From assembly GCA_031763025.1 (NCBI GenBank), contig JASSKH010000007.1, positions 11,514,454 to 11,578,453 of the forward strand: 64,000 bases of DNA. The letters run 5' to 3'. This DNA is from Macrocystis pyrifera. Its lineage: Eukaryota > Sar > Phaeophyceae > Laminariales > Laminariaceae. The translations under genes were made by a program, and so were the position numbers. Under the pieces are notes generated by a model. It saw nothing but the letters and a program-made list of their open reading frames with translations, ran no database searches and was not told the DNA's origin. Positions 13,723 to 20,323 of the stretch are shown here, one piece after another. Positions within the stretch are counted from its first letter, which is position 1. Each line of letters opens with the position of its first letter.

Positions 13723-16700
13723 CGATTCTTACGAGCTGAAGCGCTCGAGGTTGAAAAAATATCGCACAAGGCCTCAGAGCCCTACGAGTACCCTCCGGGC
13801 CGCCCCTGAAAAAAAAAAGTGGCCGGGACATGTTTTACACCCTACGTAGACGCGTTCTACGATAAAGGCAACACATTTCCACCGAAGCGGTTTCTGAATG
13901 ACGGGGTTCCTTAACCCAAAATCGTCGGAAATGATGCCAATCTTATTTCGAAAAAAAGACGTAATTGTATACCTGGGCCTTGGGATTATTCATAGGGATG
14001 CAATCTGATTTTTGCTGAAGTCAGTTTTCGGGTAGAGGTGTGGAGCTCCTTAAGGTCAAGTGAGGAGCCTCAGAAAAATTCAGGATGAACCTGTATCGTA
14101 GAACGCCTCCGTAGTTTAGGTACTCTCTATCGTATGTGGAGTCGTTTCTATGCCGCCGCACACTACTGTAATTCATATCATAGGCGGACAAGCAGTATTC
14201 CAACCTGTCGTCTGCTGCGACCCCCAGGAGCCGGACCATGCCCGCATGTACGACGGCGCACGCGGGAAAAGAGGGGAGGGGCGGTGGGAATGACGGCTCC
14301 GAGTTTTGAAGCCAATCCAAACCGAACTGCAAGCTGCAGCACAACAAGTGTTTTGGCCCTCCACGGCGGCCCCTCTTCGTGAAGATTTTCAGTGCGACTC
14401 GATGCGGCTCAAGAGAGCTGGTTGCTTCCTGTCAACTATATAACCACGAAAACCACATCTACTAGCGGTTTTGCACAAGGGCATCGGTTCAATCTCGGGA
14501 AAAAAAGAAAAAAAAAAATGCTTCCCGCGCAAGCAGCGAGACTTGTGCGACGCCAACAGTATCGCACAAACTTAGAAATTGCCTTCGTTCTTAGAGATCC
14601 AGCCAGAGGAGACATAAAAACGCGTTTTGCTTTCAGGCTGGTTCGTCGAGGGGGAACACCTTTTGACCGCAGTCGCGGAGACAAAAAAAAAAAAACAACA
14701 CGCCCCCGAGATTGGCGTGATGGTCGGCGATGATTGACAAGCCAACACTTTCGAGACGACGAGATAGTCGGCGGGGCCGAACGAACGAACCAACCCTTTC
14801 GGTACTCGCGACCCGGCTGGTGATGCGAAACAGTGAGGCCTCTGACCTTTCTGGCCACCAAGCTGCTGGCGAGTATGGACGGTAGCGTGACGATGATCAA
14901 CCCCGGCGCCGCCCCCCCCGAGGAGTCCGCAGCAACCTGCTCGAAGGAGGTGGGTGGGAGAAGGGTGTATTCATGGTCACGCATGACCGCAGTTGTATGA
15001 CCATAGACCCTCGTGTCCCTACAATGCCCAGGCGGAGCACGTCGGGGGGGGGGGAAGAGACCAGGGCTATAATTAGGCGGCCAGTGGCCCCCCTCCAGGG
15101 GTCGCGGAGGGCGCCCCCGGGCGCCCGCCGGAGGCCCCCAGATTGCCAAAATTTGGACATGTAAGCCTAAACATACTCAAAACATGCATCACAAAAACAA
15201 AAAAGAAAACGCCTTCACGCGGGAGAAAAGGATCCCCAAAGCGTGTTCGCCAGCGTATACGGACAACACTTTTTCGTTTTGTTTCTGGGGCTGTGCGGCC
15301 CCCAAACACACAAAATAGGAGGGCAGCAAGCCAGCCAGCCGCACACTGTCTCCAGCGGATGGTGCGCTGAGAGGAATTCCGTTGCGCGAAGCGCTTGCCG
15401 CATCCCATTAAGACCTTCTGCCACATGTGGAAGGGGTGGGGGGGGGGGGGGGTGTACTCATTGTCATGCACGGTCGTATAGTCGTATGACCGTAGACCCT
15501 CGCATCCCTACAATGCCGGGACGGAGCACGTCGGGTTTTCACCGACCAGGCAGACATTCTCTTGCACCAAGCTTTGCGAAGCGCCGTGAGGTGTTGGGTG
15601 GGTCGCATGAAGGGTGAGTTGCATCCTACTAGAGAAAAACCGCTTGTGAGGCGGATTTTCTTGCATGCTATATAGGATGACAGCGTCAATGAATTGACTT
15701 ATTTTCTGGTGTGGCCACCTCCAGAGCCAGCAATGGGTTTACTACGTAAACTGCCTCGTGGGTGGAGGGGGGGGGGGGGGGGGGGGGGGGTGCAAGTTTT
15801 CACCAGAATCTCTCTTCATGAACTAAAAAAGAAATCTAGCAGGGGCAGGAAGAAGTAGTCCTCGGAACGGAGTTGTACGTATCTTCTTTCTCACGCGTGG
15901 TTTTGGGTTCGAGGGCCTGTTTGGCGAAGCCATGCCACCACAGGCATTTTATTTTCTTGTCTTGGAGGTGTGTGTACCAGGTGTGGTGTTCTTTCAGTCG
16001 GTACAAAATCTGTCCAATATCCTATTTTAACTTCGTTTCTTGGAAAGTTTTTCACCTCACTCTCACCACTACCGCTCCGGAATTCTTGGAGGAAAATTGT
16101 CCCGCGATCGACCGCGGGCTCTTTTTTTGTTTTGTTGTTTTGTTGTTTTGTTTTTGTGGAAAATGGGCCATTCGTACGAGAACAACAGCAGCAACAACAG
16201 ACAGGGTATGCCTCATTTCCTCACTGACTTGTATTACGGGGGGGACCATAGTTAATAGGACCAAATATTGATGGTAAAAACAGTTAAATATATAGGTTTT
16301 TATGTGTACCATAGGTCCTATTAACTATGGACCCCCGCAATAGCACGTTTTTGGCCTTTTTTAGTTTTTTTTTTTTTGTCATTCGAGACAGGTGGAGCTC
16401 CTCCCCGAGGCCGGGAGAAAAACTACTCAGTAAGGCGTGCCTTATCGTTTGCTTGCACAGCATTCTTCGGCATAGATAGACCTCGTCGGGTTAACCCTTT
16501 TAGTACAGCAGTCCCGTTTTGGGGACAAATCACTTGGAATTAGACTGGTTTGTCCCCAAATCGAGACTGCGGTCCTGATCGGGTCCAGGAGACCGTTTTA
16601 GGGCAAACTGCAGTCCCGTTTCGAGGAAAAACGTCAAGTGTAAGGCAGTATTGGACCTAGGGACCGACTACTGCTAGCAGGTTGATGCCTTTGGCTCTGC

Positions 16701-19700
16701 TCTGGTCACTCGCACGAGGTGCTTGACGATGTTAAGAGGTTATAAGCTCTTGTATTAGTTGCTGTTTTGACCTCGCCGGATGTCTTCTGAACGAAGGGAC
16801 GAAGCGCTCTATCAGAAAAGCAGGCGATAGCGCCTGCCAGGTATGATGAGGGGACGATTGCTACAAACCATAATGCCGCAACAGAGGAGAGGGGATATCA
16901 TAACACTAACCCACCCTGAAGGGCCGTATATGCAGATTCATAGAAACCTCAGGCACGAACCAAACCGATCCGGAGAATTCGGAGAATGGATCGAAGATGC
17001 GGCACTTCACAACCGACTCCCACACCTCCAACTCGCGAGGCTGTAGCCGATTACACGTGGACACTGAAACAACTCAAAATTCTAAGTAGTTCGTGTCCAA
17101 GTTGGGACTGCAGTTTTCAGAAAAATTTAGGCGCACCCCCCTGTCGTGGCCCCTTTTCTACTTAAGGCCACGTGACGTCGCCCCATTTTTCTCAGGTTCC
17201 TTGGCAATAAAATAAGCTATTACGGGGGTCCATAGTAAATAGGACCAAATATCGTCAGTAAAAATAGGTAAATATATATGTTTTTATGTATACCATAGGT
17301 CCTATTAACTATGGACCCCGGTCCATAGTAAGTAGGACCAAATATTGTCAGTAAAAATAGGTAAATGTATAGGTTGTTATGTATACCATAGGTCCTATTA
17401 ACTATGGACCCCCGTAATATATGCGTACACATCCTTACGCTTCAGGCCCAAAAACGTTTTTTTTTTTTTTTTTTTCAAGAAACAAATACGTATATATACG
17501 TACACGTGCAACCAGATGAAAACAGCGACAACCATGTAATTACGTACCTGGTATATAGTAGTATTGCGTTTGGCGTCCTCGACAATGTGCGGCCCGAGCT
17601 TCAACGTTGATCACTCAGAAACATTCCCCGAAAGGAGAAGAAAGTGGGGAAAAAAAATATGTTGTGATAAACCAAAAAATGGGGTTTGCCAATGTACCAA
17701 GGCTGTTGCGCGGTTCCCTCTATCGAGGTGGGTCGACCAGAAACACACGTGCCTTGCGAGCAACCCCCCCTCCCCTGCCCCGGGGGGGCTGGCTCTGTGC
17801 GGTACCGCGACATGTTTGCGCGCTGTCGCGATTACTCTGTATTTTTTATCATCACACACCCACCGGGTGTTTCGGAGAGGGTAGCGGTGGTCTCACCTTG
17901 CCAAAGGCGTGCATGACCCTCGGCCATCATCCACTGGAAGCCAGTCTTCTTTTGCGCGGTGACCCCGGAACATAGCCCCAGACAGCTCCTGAAGGAAAGC
18001 GAACTGCCTTGGTAAAGTCTGCAGGTACATGTATATTATTGTTATATATAACAATATATATGCCGTCACACAAGCACGAGAAGGGAGGAAACGTGGGAGT
18101 GAGTGCTTGTTTTCAATCAGAACAGTAACTATTAATAGTGCCGGTATAGTATACAGGGGTACAGAGCACTTTTTGTCCAAAATATATTTGTGGCTTACTG
18201 TTATTTACGGGGGGGGGGGGGCATAGCAAATGGGACCAAATTTTGTCAGTAAAAATAGGGATATATATAGGTTTTTGTGTGTACCGCAGGTCCTGCTTAC
18301 TATGGCCCTCCGCAATAGCTATATCCCTCATCTGCAAGGAAACACCCAATACGGCATGACCCTTACGAGGCATGCCTGATCGCTGGGATAGGTATACTTG
18401 TATACATATATATACATCATTATCATTTTTTTTTTCTTGCACCATTTGCTTTCGGCATATACACCTACCGCAGCTTCTCATGATGGCGGTCGTTGTTCGC
18501 TTCTTTCACTTTTTCCCAATACAAGGTCGGGGTTTGGGTGGAGCTTCCCGCGGGAGAAAGAAGCCTTAGAAGAAAGTATCGGGCCTACCCGACGCTCGGG
18601 TGCTTTGCCTCACAGGGACAGCATCTATAGCTTTTGGTCCGAGGCTCCTCCTCGTCTTGAGAGGCCCTGTACTCCCCCCCACCCAAAACCCGATTGTGAT
18701 GAAAGCCAAAAACGCAACCCGATGACAAATATATACCAGGTAGTCCCAAAGCCTACTTTAATAGTAGGTATATGCATCTCGAAAACTAGTAGTGCCGAAC
18801 AATAACGGCATTCGAACGATGCTGGATTGGGTCAAGGAGTCCGGTCAGTCCCAGTGACAGTTTGGCCGAAAAGTGCTATAAACACCCTACCCCCTATCGT
18901 AGAACGCCTCCCTCCTGTTGTAGAACCCTTAGGAAACGTTCGGCGTCTATGGTCAAGTACAAACCGTACACGCGTACACACCCGGGGGGATCGAGACGAA
19001 CAAAAGATACAAAAATTTTACCGTATATTCGGCGAGGCGGGCAGATCTGTGCGCTATATAAACTGACTGACTAGCAACGGCCCTAAATATCACGTGGGTC
19101 GAATCTAACGGAACGGAAAAGCTTGCGAAAACGCGTCGAAACGAGGCGAAAGGCGCTTCATCTATACGCTCACTGTGTAATCCACGAATTGTCGCGCGTT
19201 TCTAGCGTGAATTCGTATACGCACGGAATGGAAGGCGTGCGAAAATGCGTCTGAAATGAGGGAGCAACCGTAGATGCGTGGGGAGCGAGCTTGACCGTTT
19301 CGAGACTGCAGCAGTCCGCTTGGAGAACAGCCCACTCAAATTCTAAGTAGTCTGTCCCCAAGACGGGACTGTGGTTCTAAGAGGGTCACGTTATTTTTCT
19401 TTACTTTACCAGTCCGCCGGAGGATGAAAAAAAAAAAAAAAAAAAAACAAAACAAACAAAATATGGCATATATCCACGAAATCAGCACGCGTGTGTCTGT
19501 CTCCTTTTCGATCCCTTCGATCGGGGGCGGGGACCCGAACCCATCACAACAGACCTGAACAACGAAAACAGCAGCCCGCAGAATGGCAAGGCGTAGGCCA
19601 GCGCCTCGTCCGCCACGCAATATTCGGACATGTCGAAGCACGCGCAGACCGAGCTGAAACAGCTCTTGGCGTGCCCTAGGCCTTCTTCCGCTCCACCCGC

Positions 19701-20292
19701 GAAATTATCGGTTGTGTCTGCCGCCTGGGCGATGATGGATGTCACAGCGAGCCGGTAGTAATTAGGGAAGGGGGAAGGAGGGGCTGGGGGGGGGGGAGGA
19801 GACGTACTCATTGGTTGCTTGCCTTAATCATTTGATCATTGACCACGCATCCCTTTCGAGACGGAGGGGAGGGGGGGGGGGGGGGGGGGGGGGGGGGTAC
19901 CTGCCTATTGCTGTTCAGAAAGCATTCTACTATTAATAATGCTTTCCTCTCGGCTTCCTACGGGAAGGCCATAGCAATTTTAACCCACGATGAACCCCAG
20001 CAAAACATATTATATTGTTAAGAATATTAGTCATTTTTTCACTACTAATGAACCATGTTTGGTTATGTGGCTGACTATAACCATGTTCAGATATGATTAC
20101 TACGTTTCACGTTTGTTTTCGTTACGATTACTATTCATACTGTAATATTATATAATGAGTTTCGACGAGCTCACAGCTGCTGTTTTTTAATTTTATAAAG
20201 AATAACACGTGCTCGGACCTTGCGATCAACGTATACCTACCTGATATTGGGTTCACGCCACACAATTTTACGCCTTTTTTAGTATGTATGCG

Positions 20293-20323
<31 letters not shown>

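Noticed and set aside
16843-17046. 67-residue plus frame with good composition
   Set aside because: No splice sites, homologue or neighbouring exon support; lies between MITE fragments.
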